Origin: Bradyrhizobium oligotrophicum S58
Lineage (GTDB): Bacteria; Pseudomonadota; Alphaproteobacteria; Rhizobiales; Xanthobacteraceae
DNA length: 64,000 bases
Direction: 5' to 3'
Assembly (NCBI RefSeq): GCF_000344805.1
Contig: NC_020453.1
Location: forward strand, 1,240,001-1,304,000
Shown: in pieces, positions 35,823-45,055 of the stretch
Position numbering within the stretch: the stretch's first letter is position 1
Layout of the letters: each line of letters opens with the position of its first letter
Program-made: the position numbers and the translations under genes
The notes under the pieces: generated by a model
Told to the model about the DNA's origin: nothing
What the model saw: only the letters and a program-made list of their open reading frames with translations
The model's database searches: none

Positions 35823-36908
35823 GTGCGCCAGATCATCTCCTCCCTCCCGTTCGACCTGCCGAGCCGCGCCAAGACCCTGGGCGCGCTCGAGACGCTCGCC
35901 CTCGGCACTGCCGGCGGCCTGATCTTCCTCGTCGCCCATCTGCCGGGCGGCCTGATCTCCGGCGCGATGATCGCGACCGCGATCGCCGCGATTGCCGGCC
36001 GCCCCCTGGCGATGCCGCCGATCCTGACCCAGACCGTGCTGCTGCTGCTCGGCATCTCGATCGGGGCGGTGGTGTCGCGCGAGCTGATCAACCATGTCAG
36101 CGCCTATCCGCTGACGATCGCGCTGCTGGCGCTGGCGACCTTCTGCTCGACCTTCGGCTCCAGCCTCTATCTGCAGCGCATCCACGGCTGGGACCGCACC
36201 TCGGCGCTGCTCGCCGGCAGCCCCGGCGCGCTGTCGCAGATCACGATGCTGGCGGTCGAGCGCGGCGCCGACCTGCCGGCGATCGCCGTGGTGCAGACCC
36301 TGCGCGTGATCATCCTGACCGCGGCACTGCCGCTGGTGCTGGCGATCGCCGGCGTCGCGCCCGCCGCGCCGATCTCACTTGGCCAGAGCGTCGCCTCGCC
36401 GCTCGGGCTGCTCGCGCTGCTGGTCGCCTCGCTGGGGGCGGCGATGCTGATGCAGCTGATCAAGTTTCCGGCGAGCTGGCTGTTCGGCGCCATGGTCGCG
36501 AGCGGCGTGCTGCACGGCACCGGCCTGATCGAGGGCGGCCTGCCGGAATGGATGCGCGGCGTGGCGCTGGTTGGCATCGGCGCGCTGATCGGCAGCCGTT
36601 TCGCGCGGATGCGGGTGAAGACCCTGGTCGGCCACATCAGGGCCGCGCTCGGCTCGTTCGCGATCGCGGTGGCGATCTCGGCCGCGTTCGTCACCGTGAT
36701 CGTGCTGACGACGCATGTGCGCTTCTCGGACACCATCGTCGCGTTCGCGCCGGGCGCGATGGACGCGATGATGGCGCTGGCGCTGACCCTGCACATCGAC
36801 CCGATCTTCGTCGGCGCCCATCACCTCTCGCGCTTCGTCTTCGTCACCATCGCCACCCCCGGCATCGTCCATCTGTTCGGACGGCCCCAGGACGACGTCG
36901 ACGATTAG
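35823..36908 (+). CDS. AbrB-family membrane protein
   Basis: The GTG at 35823 starts a 361-residue protein with about nine to ten membrane segments in two repeats. Family blocks are LPGGLISGAMIA ... LLGISIGAVVSRE and the second-half counterpart FPASWLFGAMVASGVL. AbrB-type proteins (PF05145, often called ammonia monooxygenase or transport regulator) have no proven role. Its stop codon region is shared with dsbB on the other strand (4-bp convergent overlap). Confidence 0.85.
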   Translation: MRQIISSLPFDLPSRAKTLGALETLALGTAGGLIFLVAHLPGGLISGAMIATAIAAIAGRPLAMPPILTQTVLLLLGISIGAVVSRELINHVSAYPLTIALLALATFCSTFGSSLYLQRIHGWDRTSALLAGSPGALSQITMLAVERGADLPAIAVVQTLRVIILTAALPLVLAIAGVAPAAPISLGQSVASPLGLLALLVASLGAAMLMQLIKFPASWLFGAMVASGVLHGTGLIEGGLPEWMRGVALVGIGALIGSRFARMRVKTLVGHIRAALGSFAIAVAISAAFVTVIVLTTHVRFSDTIVAFAPGAMDAMMALALTLHIDPIFVGAHHLSRFVFVTIATPGIVHLFGRPQDDVDD

Positions 36909-37438
36909 GTGCGCGTCCGAGTCATGCCCCAGCTGGCGACGGCGGCGATGAACAGCGAGATCAGCACGCTGTAGCCGGCGAGCGACAGGCCGAGGAAGCG
37001 AAACTGCACCTCGTCGCAGCGCACGACCTTCACGCTGTCGAGCCGATCCAGGAGAGTGCCGGCGCTGCCGAGATTGCCGACCGGCCCGGTGCATTCGGTG
37101 GGGCCCTGCCAGAAGCCCCATTCGACGCCGGAGTGATAGACGCCGAGCCCGGCATTGCCGAGCGCCGCCAGCGCGACCAGGCCGAGGCCGCACCAGACCA
37201 GCCCGCGCGGCGCACCGCCCCTCGCGGCGAGCGCGATCAAGAGCCCGAGCGGCACGATCGCATAATACGCCCAGCGCTGCTTGAGGCAGAGCTCGCAGGG
37301 CTGCAGGCCCCAGACCAGCTGCATGTACCAGGCGCCCGCCAGGGTCGCCGCCGCGATGCCGGCCGCCAGCAAGGCCGCCGTCACCGCCGGGCTCATGACT
37401 CCCGCCGCCGGGCGCGCCATCACAGACGTATTGGTCAT
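36905..37438 (-). CDS. dsbB: Disulfide bond formation protein B
   Basis: The ATG at 37438 follows GCGGAGGGATCG. The 177-residue protein has four membrane helices, the periplasmic CxxC in GLQPCELCLKQRWAYY, and the second Cys pair in TECTGP...VRCDEVQ. DsbB reoxidises DsbA by passing electrons to quinone. The possible partner is the DsbA-like protein at 33099-33761, though the genes are not adjacent. Confidence 0.9.
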   Translation of the reverse strand: MTNTSVMARPAAGVMSPAVTAALLAAGIAAATLAGAWYMQLVWGLQPCELCLKQRWAYYAIVPLGLLIALAARGGAPRGLVWCGLGLVALAALGNAGLGVYHSGVEWGFWQGPTECTGPVGNLGSAGTLLDRLDSVKVVRCDEVQFRFLGLSLAGYSVLISLFIAAVASWGMTRTRT

Positions 37439-37614
37439 CGATCCCTCCGCAACGGACAAGCCTTCGGCGGCACGCCGGGCCGTTCCGGCTCCTACTCCCG
37501 CCAGCGAAACCTGTCGAGACACCAGTCCATCACGTCCGTGCGGGTTGACCCTGCCCGGCCGCCCGCTATAGTCCGCCCCGCTTCGCTGGTTCCTGCACAG
37601 GGTCCGATGCGAAT

Positions 37615-37699
37615 GCCCCTGTGGCGGAACTGGTAGACGCGCTCGACTCAAAATCGAGTTCCGCAAGGAGTGCTGGTTCGATTCCGGCCAGGGGCACCA
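37615..37699 (+). tRNA. tRNA-Leu (CAA)
   Basis: 85 nt beginning GCCCCTG and ending CAGGGGC-A-CCA, so the CCA is encoded. The anticodon stem-loop is CTCGA-CTCAAAA-TCGAG with anticodon CAA. The variable arm is long and T-loop GTTCGATTC is normal. It decodes UUG. An integrase remnant follows about 160 bp downstream. Confidence 0.97.
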
Positions 37700-37858
37700 T
37701 TTTGGCGCTCACCCTGATTCGCCGAAATCCGTTTCTCCCTCAATTCAGAGTTGACCGCCGTTTGCCGTGAGCCGACGTTCGCCCTGTTTTGTTGGTGTCC
37801 GCCCCTCTGCTGGTCTCCTTGATGGTAGTCCGCTGGGTGATGGCATCGCGCTTTTGGA

Positions 37859-38045
37859 TGGAATCGGACCACGCCGGCCATCCGGCACCTGAAGCCGGCA
37901 GAAAAAGACCACAAGCGCTCCGATGAAAGCGGGCTGTTCACGCTCGTCACCGCGACCGGATCGAAGCTGTGGCGCTTCGCCGATCGTTACGACCGCAAGC
38001 AGAAGCTGCTCGCGATCGGCACGCACCAAACGGGAGCACGCATCC
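37859..38045 (+). pseudogene. Tyrosine integrase N-terminal (arm-binding) remnant
   Basis: In frame from about 37859 the translation reads WNRTTPAIRHLKPAEKDHKR, continuing SDESGLFTLVTATGSKLWRF and DRYDRKQKLLAIG. This matches the DUF4102/arm-type DNA-binding N-terminus of P4-like integrases. It then loses similarity and no catalytic domain follows, so it is a broken remnant. The start is not visible. Its position just past the 3' end of tRNA-Leu fits an old att site from which the element has been lost. Confidence 0.75.
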
Positions 38046-38324
38046 CTCTAGCCGCAAGCAAGGCGCCGCCGTCAGCGTGCTCGCGAGAATAGCGCCGACG
38101 CGCCTCGTCGCCAACGTCGTCATGGCGATGCGCTACGACATCAAACACATTTGTATCGATTTTATTCCCGCCGCGAGTGGCTTTGCGCCACGGCGGGATG
38201 CGGTAACGCACACGATCTATGACGACGTCTTGCCCGACCGAGCCGAAAGATGCGCAGCCGATGGAATAGAAGGCCATGCGAAGCGTCTTTACTGGCGCGT
38301 TCAACAACTCGCTCAGGAGATGAC

Positions 38325-38714
38325 ATGTTCAAGACCAGCATTCGCACGCTGCTCGCCGCTGCTACGATGTCGACGCTGACGATAGGCATCGCGCTCGCCG
38401 CACCGACCCAGACCGGCGCCACCTCCAAGGGGCCGGCACTGACCGACGACAAAGGCATGACGCTCTATACGTTCGACAAGGATAGCGACGGGAAATCCGC
38501 CTGCAACGGCCCGTGCGTCGGTAACTGGCCGGTTCTGAAAGCCGAAAGCAGTGACAAGCCGGCTGACGGCTACACGATCGTCACGCGCGACGACGGCTCC
38601 AAGCAGTGGGCCTACAAGGGCCGGCCGCTCTACACCTTCGTCAAGGATCAGAAGCCAGGCGACGTGAACGGCGACGGCTTCCTCAACGGAGCCTGGCACA
38701 TCGCCAAGCCGTGA
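38325..38714 (+). CDS. Secreted-repeat lipoprotein-like protein (COG4315)
   Basis: The ATG at 38325 has CAGGAG upstream. The 129-residue protein has a signal peptide and two copies of the PF03640 repeat: LTDDKGMTLYTFDKDSDGKS...CNGPCVGNWPVL, then YKGRPLYTFVKDQKPGDVNG. Such proteins are periplasmic and of unknown role. It is monocistronic. Confidence 0.88.
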   Translation: MFKTSIRTLLAAATMSTLTIGIALAAPTQTGATSKGPALTDDKGMTLYTFDKDSDGKSACNGPCVGNWPVLKAESSDKPADGYTIVTRDDGSKQWAYKGRPLYTFVKDQKPGDVNGDGFLNGAWHIAKP

Positions 38715-39088
38715 TGGGGGGCCCGGCGCCGGTCGGCGGTCAGCCGGCGCCGGACAGCAGCGAACATCCACAGCGCCACGAAGCGGGCGATCGTCTCGGC
38801 GCTGGATGTCGTGTAGAGCGGCGCGAAGTCAGCCCCGGCGGCTGTCCCTGATCATGCAGGAGGCGAGACCGTTCCAGGCCGCGTCTCTTGTCGGCGGACT
38901 CGAAGTCGCGCGCGGCAGGCTCGATCGGTACTGCGCGGTCGCGGTCGCGCTTCATGCCCGTCGGCCAATCGGTCGGATGAGGCGACCTCATCGAGCTTAC
39001 TTTGTCCAGCCGCTTCGCTAAAAATATTCGTGTTCCGCTTTTTCGGAATTCACGCCCATCTCCCGATCCGCATTCGCAGGCGCTGCAG
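38715..39088. other. Intergenic region, no gene recognised
   Basis: The 374 bp between the COG4315 gene and the converging GGDEF-EAL gene contain only short open frames without domains. I see no strong hairpin terminator. Confidence 0.35.
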
Positions 39089-41050
39089 CTACGCGCTGCG
39101 CGGCAGAGGCTCGGCCGCTGTTGCCACAGCGTGGCGACGCTGCGCGAGCCAGGCGATCGCGTCGTCCTCCCTCATCGGCCGGCCATAGAGCCAGCCCTGC
39201 CCGTAGGAGCAGCCGAGCATGCGAAGGCACTCCGCATCCTCTTCGTTCTCGACGCCCTCGGCGATGAGGCGGTGGCCGAGCGGCAGCGCCACGGCGGTGA
39301 TGGCGGCGACGAGCTGCTGATCCCTGCGATTCCTGGCGATGCCGTGGATGAAGGAGCGGTCGATCTTGATCGTGTCGATCTCGACCGCCATCAGGTTCGC
39401 GATGGAGGAGTGGCCGACGCCGAAATCGTCGATCGCCAGGCCAAAGCCGTATTGGTCGATCAGCTTCAATTCGTCGGCGCAGCGCTTGGGATCGAACATC
39501 GCCTCCTCGGTGACCTCGATCTCGATCCGCTTGGGGTCGACGCCGTAACGTTCCGAGACGGTCTTGAGGGTCTGTGCCGGCGAGTGGATCGGAAACTCGC
39601 GCGGCGAGACGTTGATCGACACCCCGACCGTCGGCGCTTTCTTGCGGTCGAGCGCGCGCAGGAAGGCGCAGACGCGCTCGCCGACGAACTCGGTGAGCTG
39701 GCCGGACAGGCGCAGCCGGATCGCCGCGGAGACGATGTCCGGCGGCGGGATCAAGCCGGCGCTCGGATGCTTCCAGCGCAGCAGCGCCTCGAAGCCGATG
39801 ACGTCCTGGGTCGCCATCGCGACCTGGGGCTGGAATTCGACGTGCAGCTCGCGGCGCGCCAGTGCCGCCGGCAGCTCCGCATCGAGTCGGCGCTGCAGCG
39901 TGAGTGCGGACTGCATCTCGGCATCGAACACCCGCATGCAGGCGCGGCCGTCATCCTTGGCGCGATAGAGCGCGACATCGGCCCGCGCGGAGAGCTCCTC
40001 GATGTCGATATTGCCGCCCGCGTCCGCGGCGATGCCGATCGAGCAACTGACGGGCAACATCTGGCCCGCGATCACCAGCGGCTGCGTGAGGGTGGCCATC
40101 AGCCATTCGGCAAAGGCGACGGACCGGCTGGTGACATCGTCGCCTTGCATCACGACGACGAACTCGTCACCTCCCAGGCGAACCGGCAGATCGTCCGCGT
40201 GGCAGGCAGACCGCAGCAGCGCGGCGATGGCCTGAATGACGCGGTCGCCGGCATCGTGGCCCCGGGCATCGTTGATGGTCTTGAAGTTGTCGACGTCGAT
40301 CAGGAGGAATGCGACCCCACGCCCGGAACGGCACGCCGCGGCGGCCACGGTGCGGAAGTGGCCGCGGTTGGCGAGCCCGGTCAGCGAGTCCGTGCGGACC
40401 AGCCGCTCCAGGGCGTGGTTGGCCTCGGCCACGGACTCCGCCAGCACCGTCGCTTCGATGGCGGTATTCTGGCTCGCGATGAAATTGCGCTCGCCGAGCC
40501 GCGATGCGCGGAACAGCATCAAGGTCAGGAAGGCGACGTCGGCTGCGACGATGTAGTCGACGTCGCTGCCGGACATCAGCATCCGCAACACGGTCGAGCC
40601 CATCAGCGGCGCGCCAAAGGCGATCGCCATCGGCGAATAAGCGAGACTCTGGATGATGGCGCCGGTGGTGGTGCCGGCCATGATGAAGACGACGTCGTTG
40701 ACGTTGTGGGCCTGCGAGAATGCCGGCAGTCCGAGCGGCACGACGGACCACAGCACTCCGCTTGCGAAGGCCATGATCGTGAGAAGGCGCAGCACCCGCT
40801 GCGGATCGCGCTCGATCCGTCCCGAGGACTTCAGGTGGGAGACCCATCCGGCGCGCAGCGAGGCGAACGAGATGGCGGCTGCCAGCCACCAGAAGATCAG
40901 CGTCCCGCCTTCCCTGACGTAGAGCAGCAGCGCCAGCGAGACCGCAATCGCCACGTTCGAGAACAGCGTCAGAAAGATGTTCTGCAGCGAGCTCGCGGCC
41001 TGGGCCTTCGCGAGCGCCGCTGCTTTGCACTCGGTGGGTGCGGTCTGCAT
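39089..41050 (-). CDS. Diguanylate cyclase/phosphodiesterase (GGDEF-EAL) with membrane sensor
   Basis: About 653 residues from the ATG at 41050 (an upstream start at 41116 is possible). The N-terminus has six membrane segments. The GGDEF domain has intact active-site RLGGDEFVVV and TDSLTGLANRG; the EAL domain has intact FEALLRWKHP, IDDFGVGHSS and the late EGVE. Both activities for c-di-GMP look possible. Membrane sensing of an unknown signal is inferred. Confidence 0.92.
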   Translation of the reverse strand: MQTAPTECKAAALAKAQAASSLQNIFLTLFSNVAIAVSLALLLYVREGGTLIFWWLAAAISFASLRAGWVSHLKSSGRIERDPQRVLRLLTIMAFASGVLWSVVPLGLPAFSQAHNVNDVVFIMAGTTTGAIIQSLAYSPMAIAFGAPLMGSTVLRMLMSGSDVDYIVAADVAFLTLMLFRASRLGERNFIASQNTAIEATVLAESVAEANHALERLVRTDSLTGLANRGHFRTVAAAACRSGRGVAFLLIDVDNFKTINDARGHDAGDRVIQAIAALLRSACHADDLPVRLGGDEFVVVMQGDDVTSRSVAFAEWLMATLTQPLVIAGQMLPVSCSIGIAADAGGNIDIEELSARADVALYRAKDDGRACMRVFDAEMQSALTLQRRLDAELPAALARRELHVEFQPQVAMATQDVIGFEALLRWKHPSAGLIPPPDIVSAAIRLRLSGQLTEFVGERVCAFLRALDRKKAPTVGVSINVSPREFPIHSPAQTLKTVSERYGVDPKRIEIEVTEEAMFDPKRCADELKLIDQYGFGLAIDDFGVGHSSIANLMAVEIDTIKIDRSFIHGIARNRRDQQLVAAITAVALPLGHRLIAEGVENEEDAECLRMLGCSYGQGWLYGRPMREDDAIAWLAQRRHAVATAAEPLPRSA

Positions 41051-41277
41051 GCGCGAAACGGATGGCCCTGCTCGAACGGTGACGAAAGCGGGCAGCCATG
41101 GCGGCCCACGCGGCAACGCGCGAGCATGCTGAACAGGGGCCTAAGGTGGGGTTAATCCAGTCCAATATACCGCCAGGCGACCGAGCCATCGGCGAGCGGA
41201 TCGGGGCGGTCAAGCGGACGTACGGCGCCGGTCCGAGATCACAACGGCGCGCGAAAATCCCCGACCGAGCCGATCCG

Positions 41278-41874
41278 CTACGGATCGAGCTCGGTGTCCC
41301 AATAGAGATAGTCGAGCCAGCTGTCGTGCAGGTAGTTCGGCGGGAACAGCCGGCCGTTGCGGTGGAGCTGGTGGACGGTCGGCGCGTAGGGCGCCTGCTT
41401 GGGAAACATCTTGGCCTGCTGCGGCGTCAGATTGCCCTTGCGCAGATTGCAGGGCGAGCAGGCGGCGACGACGTTCTCCCAGGTGGTCTGGCCACCCTTG
41501 CTGCGCGGGATGACGTGATCGAAGGTCAGGTCGTCGCCGGAATGGCAGTACTGGCAGGCAAAGCGGTCGCGCAGGAACACGTTGAAGCGGGTGAAAGCCG
41601 GATGCGTCGACGGCTTCACGAAGGATTTCAGCGAAACCACGCTGGGCAGCTGGATTTCGAACGACGGACTTCGAATCGCGCGGTCGTAATACTCGACGAT
41701 GTTGACGCGATCGAGGAACACCGCCTTGATCGCGTCTTGCCACGACCAGAGAGACAGCGGGTAGTAACTCAGCGGCCGGAAGTCCGCGTTCAGCACCAAC
41801 ACCGGCCAACCGCCTTGCGAGACATGTGCGTTCAAGTAACGCTCCTGGCCTCCATAACGGCTGCGAAGCAGCAT
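41278..41874 (-). CDS. HNH endonuclease
   Basis: The start at 41874 follows TGTGGGAGC. The 198-residue protein has an HNH motif with Zn ribbons: CQYC, FDHVIPRSKGG, NVVAACSPCNLRKGN. The N-terminal WPVLVLNADFRPLSYYPLSLWSW is the standard opening of the rhizobial HNH family. DNA target and role unknown; it is a common chromosomal gene and not by itself evidence of defence. Confidence 0.9.
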   Translation of the reverse strand: MLLRSRYGGQERYLNAHVSQGGWPVLVLNADFRPLSYYPLSLWSWQDAIKAVFLDRVNIVEYYDRAIRSPSFEIQLPSVVSLKSFVKPSTHPAFTRFNVFLRDRFACQYCHSGDDLTFDHVIPRSKGGQTTWENVVAACSPCNLRKGNLTPQQAKMFPKQAPYAPTVHQLHRNGRLFPPNYLHDSWLDYLYWDTELDP

Positions 41875-42057
41875 GCTCCCACATACTACATGCAGCGTGA
41901 CGGGATTGTGAAGCCCCAAGAATGGCTTGACACGGCTTCTCCCGTCGTTCGAGGGCGCACCCGAAAGGCGTCGAAACGGCGGCCGGACGGCCCGCCGCTG
42001 CACTGCAAATCAGTTGCAGATCCGCGGTCGCCGCCCTGGCCAGCCGGCGGGCCGCGG

Positions 42058-43032
42058 TCAGGCCGAAACCCGCTCCAGCTTCTGCAGGCAGAGGCGGATC
42101 ATGACCTCGTCGGGCATCGGCCGGTCAGGGAAGCTCGTGCTCCAATTGGTGACGCCGACCTCGCCGACATAGATGTCGCCGCGGCTGTCGATCGCGAGGC
42201 CGTGCGGCGCCAGGAAACGCCCGGTTTCCAGGCCCGGGCCGTGCTCGCCGCCCAGCCGCGCCAGTCGCTTGCCGCCCGCATCCGCGATGGTGAGGCGAGG
42301 GCCGAGATTGGGAACGTTGAGGTTGACGGGCATGCCCGGACCGAGCTCGCCGATGATGAAGGTCTTGCGCCGAGCGCCGCAGGCACACAGCGCACATGGC
42401 CGGTGCAGATTGTTCCACTGCGTCTCGTAGCGGCCATCGCCGTCGAAAATCTGGATGCGGTGGTTCTCGCGGTCGGCGACATAGACGAAGCCGTCTTCGT
42501 CGGTCGCAATGTTGTGAACGATGTTGAACTGGCCGGGATCGGAGCCCGGCTCGCCCCAACTGCGGATCAGCCGGCCGTCGGGCCTGTATTTGTGGACCCG
42601 CGCATTGCCGTAGCCGTCGGAGACGTAGATCTCGCCTGACGGCGACAGCGCGGTGTGGGTGCAGCGGTTGAACGGCTCGCCGCTCATGAACGGGGTCGGA
42701 CGCTCCGGCAGGCCGATGGTCAGCAGCACCTTGCCCTCGGGGGTGCATTTGCGCACGGTGTGATCACCATCGTCGGTGCAATAGAGATTGTCGTCGGCGT
42801 CGATCGACAGGCCGTGGGCGCGGCTGAACAGCCCCTCGCCAAAACTCCTGATGAAATTGCCGTCGCGGTCGAACACGATCATCGGATGGGCGCCGCGATT
42901 GAAGGCGTAGACGCGGTCCTTGCTGTCGACGGCCACCGAGGCGACGTCGGTCAGCGCCCAGCCGTCTGGCAGCTTGGCCCAGTTCTTGACGACGCGGTAG
43001 CTGTGCTCGCCAGAGCCGAGGATGGGGGACAT
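42058..43032 (-). CDS. NHL-repeat beta-propeller protein
   Basis: The ATG at 43032 has GGAGGCTACTTC upstream. The 324-residue protein consists of NHL-type repeats (SVAVDSKDRVYAFNRGAHPM, GLSIDADDNLYCTDDGDHTV, NIATDEDGFVYVADRENHRI, GLAIDSRGDIYVGEVGVTNW) forming a six-bladed propeller like peptidyl-amidating lyase. No signal peptide. The role is unknown. Confidence 0.87.
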   Translation of the reverse strand: MSPILGSGEHSYRVVKNWAKLPDGWALTDVASVAVDSKDRVYAFNRGAHPMIVFDRDGNFIRSFGEGLFSRAHGLSIDADDNLYCTDDGDHTVRKCTPEGKVLLTIGLPERPTPFMSGEPFNRCTHTALSPSGEIYVSDGYGNARVHKYRPDGRLIRSWGEPGSDPGQFNIVHNIATDEDGFVYVADRENHRIQIFDGDGRYETQWNNLHRPCALCACGARRKTFIIGELGPGMPVNLNVPNLGPRLTIADAGGKRLARLGGEHGPGLETGRFLAPHGLAIDSRGDIYVGEVGVTNWSTSFPDRPMPDEVMIRLCLQKLERVSA

Positions 43033-43107
43033 GAAGTAGCCTCCGAGAATTCGCACAATCCGAGTTGGCGCAAGGCTACACGCGACCGGCACCCTGCGGA
43101 AAGCGCC

Positions 43108-44199
43108 TCATTCTGCCATCGTCAGCATGTGCCCCTGGTCCGGCGGAATGCGTCCTTGCAGCGTATCGAGATAGACGCGCTGCACCGCGTCGGGACCGTG
43201 TCCGTCCACGACCGTCAGCCAGCCATCGAGCCGCGGGGCGAAGTCCTGCCACGCCGCGCCGAGCCGCCTTTCGATGCCGCCGGCCCCCCATTCCCTGGCG
43301 CGCTTCCTGATCTGGTCGGGTGCGAAGAACCAGGCCGGCTTAGCGCCGGGAAGCGCCTCTGCGTCGTCGATGCCGTCCTGATGCGTCAGCCCGACGCGGC
43401 CGGAATAGACGAGGTTGTCGCCGTAGTGCCGATGCAGCGCGGCGCGCAGGCCGGCGTTGCCGGCCATGTCGACGAACGCTGCACGCGACCTCGCGTCGAG
43501 CTTGTCGACCGCGTCGTAGGTCACGACGTCGTCGTAGCAGCCGAGCGAGCGGACGAAGGCTGCATTCGATGGCGAGGTCAGCCCGATCACGCCGATGCCT
43601 CGGCGCTGCGTATGCAACAGATGGGCGAGCCCGAACGCGGTTTTGCTCGAGGCGGAGGACAGGATCACGGTCGTGGCGCCGAAATGCGCCTGTTCGGCGA
43701 GAAAGTCGTCGACCAGGAACGACAGCATGAACAGCGGGCGCAGCAGCGCCTGATAGTCGCCTTGCCGTCCGGCGAAGGCCGGATCGCCGCCGACCCGCGC
43801 ATAGGCGTTGTAGACCGGCGCGACGTCCTGCCGGTGCGCGGCCGCATCGCGCAGGCCGCGCTTGCTCACATCGGCGGCCTCGATGACGAGATGCGTCGCC
43901 ATCGGGAAGTAGCCGAACAGCCGCTCGCCTTCGGCGACGGCAGGATGGCGCGACGCGATCACGTCGCCGAACCCCCACACCGGAATGATGCCGAAGCCGC
44001 CGGGCGCAGGAAACAGCCGCCAATATTTCAACTGCTCGCCGAGCAGGGCATAGGTGATGTTGTTGGCGGTGAAGGCGAAGCGGTCGACCTTCACCAGCAG
44101 CGCCTCGGCAGGAAGCGCGTCGCCATCGGGAAGCTCGGTGACGATCGTCTTGCATTGTGCCAGATCGTTGCGCGCGACGATGAAGTCGGACGATTGCAT
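43108..44199 (-). CDS. DUF2855 family protein (MDR-like)
   Basis: The start at 44199 (MQSSDFIVARNDLAQCKTI) has GGCGGAGGT upstream; the longer frame is unlikely. The 363-residue protein matches DUF2855: FAFTANNITYALLGEQLKYW, PVWGFGDV, YFPMATHLVI and TVILSSASSKTAFGLAHLL, a Rossmann-like segment as in medium-chain dehydrogenases. It may be an NAD(P)-dependent reductase. Substrate unknown. Confidence 0.85.
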   Translation of the reverse strand: MQSSDFIVARNDLAQCKTIVTELPDGDALPAEALLVKVDRFAFTANNITYALLGEQLKYWRLFPAPGGFGIIPVWGFGDVIASRHPAVAEGERLFGYFPMATHLVIEAADVSKRGLRDAAAHRQDVAPVYNAYARVGGDPAFAGRQGDYQALLRPLFMLSFLVDDFLAEQAHFGATTVILSSASSKTAFGLAHLLHTQRRGIGVIGLTSPSNAAFVRSLGCYDDVVTYDAVDKLDARSRAAFVDMAGNAGLRAALHRHYGDNLVYSGRVGLTHQDGIDDAEALPGAKPAWFFAPDQIRKRAREWGAGGIERRLGAAWQDFAPRLDGWLTVVDGHGPDAVQRVYLDTLQGRIPPDQGHMLTMAE

Positions 44200-44307
44200 G
44201 ATGAAGACCTCCGCCGTTCGATGATGTGGGCCGTGGTGCGATCCTGGCCGACATCGATGACCGTTTTGCAACCCCAACTTTGTTTGAAACGGCGTTCGCC
44301 GGAGCTG

Positions 44308-44961
44308 TTAGTTCGCCGGCGTGATGACGCCCTCGCGTTTCTTCAGCACGCGGTAATAGCTCCACCACAGATGCGCCGCCGCGCCGCGCAGCGGCCGCCA
44401 CGTTTCGGCCAGCGGCATCATCTGCTTGGCCGTCGGCCGCGTCGCAAGGCCGAGCCCGACCTTGACGGCCTCCTGCACGGCGAGGTCGCCGGCCGGCCAC
44501 GCATCGCCATGACCGAGGCAGAACAGCAGATAGACGTCCGCGGTCCACGGTCCGATGCCGGGCAGGGCCGTCAACGTCGCGTGCGCGGCATCGGCGTCCT
44601 CATTGGCCAGCACATCGAGATTGAGGGTTTCGGCGGCCAGCTCGCGCGCAATGTGCTTCAGCGTCTTGATCTTGGCGGCGGAAAGCCCAAGCCGACCCAA
44701 CCGGTCGGCACGGGCGCGGCGGATTGCGTCGTGATCGAACGGATCGAACGCCGCCTGCAGCCGGCCCCAGATCGCTGCCGCACTCGCGGTCGACAATTGC
44801 TGGCCGCAGACGATGTGCGCGATGCCGGCAAAGCCCGGCTCCCGCCGCCGCAACGCCGGCATGCCGGTGGCGGCGAGGATCGGCGCCAGCCGCTTGTCCT
44901 GCTTCACCAGGTCGCGGATCGCGTCCTCGAGAAGGTCCTGGCTGTCGAGATGGAGGGTCAT
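44308..44961 (-). CDS. DNA-3-methyladenine glycosylase II (AlkA-like)
   Basis: The 217-residue protein is an HhH-GPD glycosylase: VCGQQLSTASAAAIW, the hairpin LTALPGIGPWTADVYLL, and the catalytic Asp in PAGDLAVQEAV. It removes alkylated bases. It lacks the Ada-type N-terminal domain of E. coli AlkA. It is divergent from the nucleotidyltransferase gene, with a 94-bp gap. Confidence 0.9.
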   Translation of the reverse strand: MTLHLDSQDLLEDAIRDLVKQDKRLAPILAATGMPALRRREPGFAGIAHIVCGQQLSTASAAAIWGRLQAAFDPFDHDAIRRARADRLGRLGLSAAKIKTLKHIARELAAETLNLDVLANEDADAAHATLTALPGIGPWTADVYLLFCLGHGDAWPAGDLAVQEAVKVGLGLATRPTAKQMMPLAETWRPLRGAAAHLWWSYYRVLKKREGVITPAN

Positions 44962-45055
44962 GGGGCTGCTGGACGCAATGCGACGCGGTGGGTCACCCGG
45001 TGGACTGCATCGAGGCCTGAGGCTAAGGCAACATCAGTCAAGGCTGGAACTCTCC

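Noticed and set aside
41278..41874. HNH nuclease considered as part of a restriction or defence system
   Set aside because: No methylase or specificity gene nearby; this family is a standard chromosomal gene in rhizobia.
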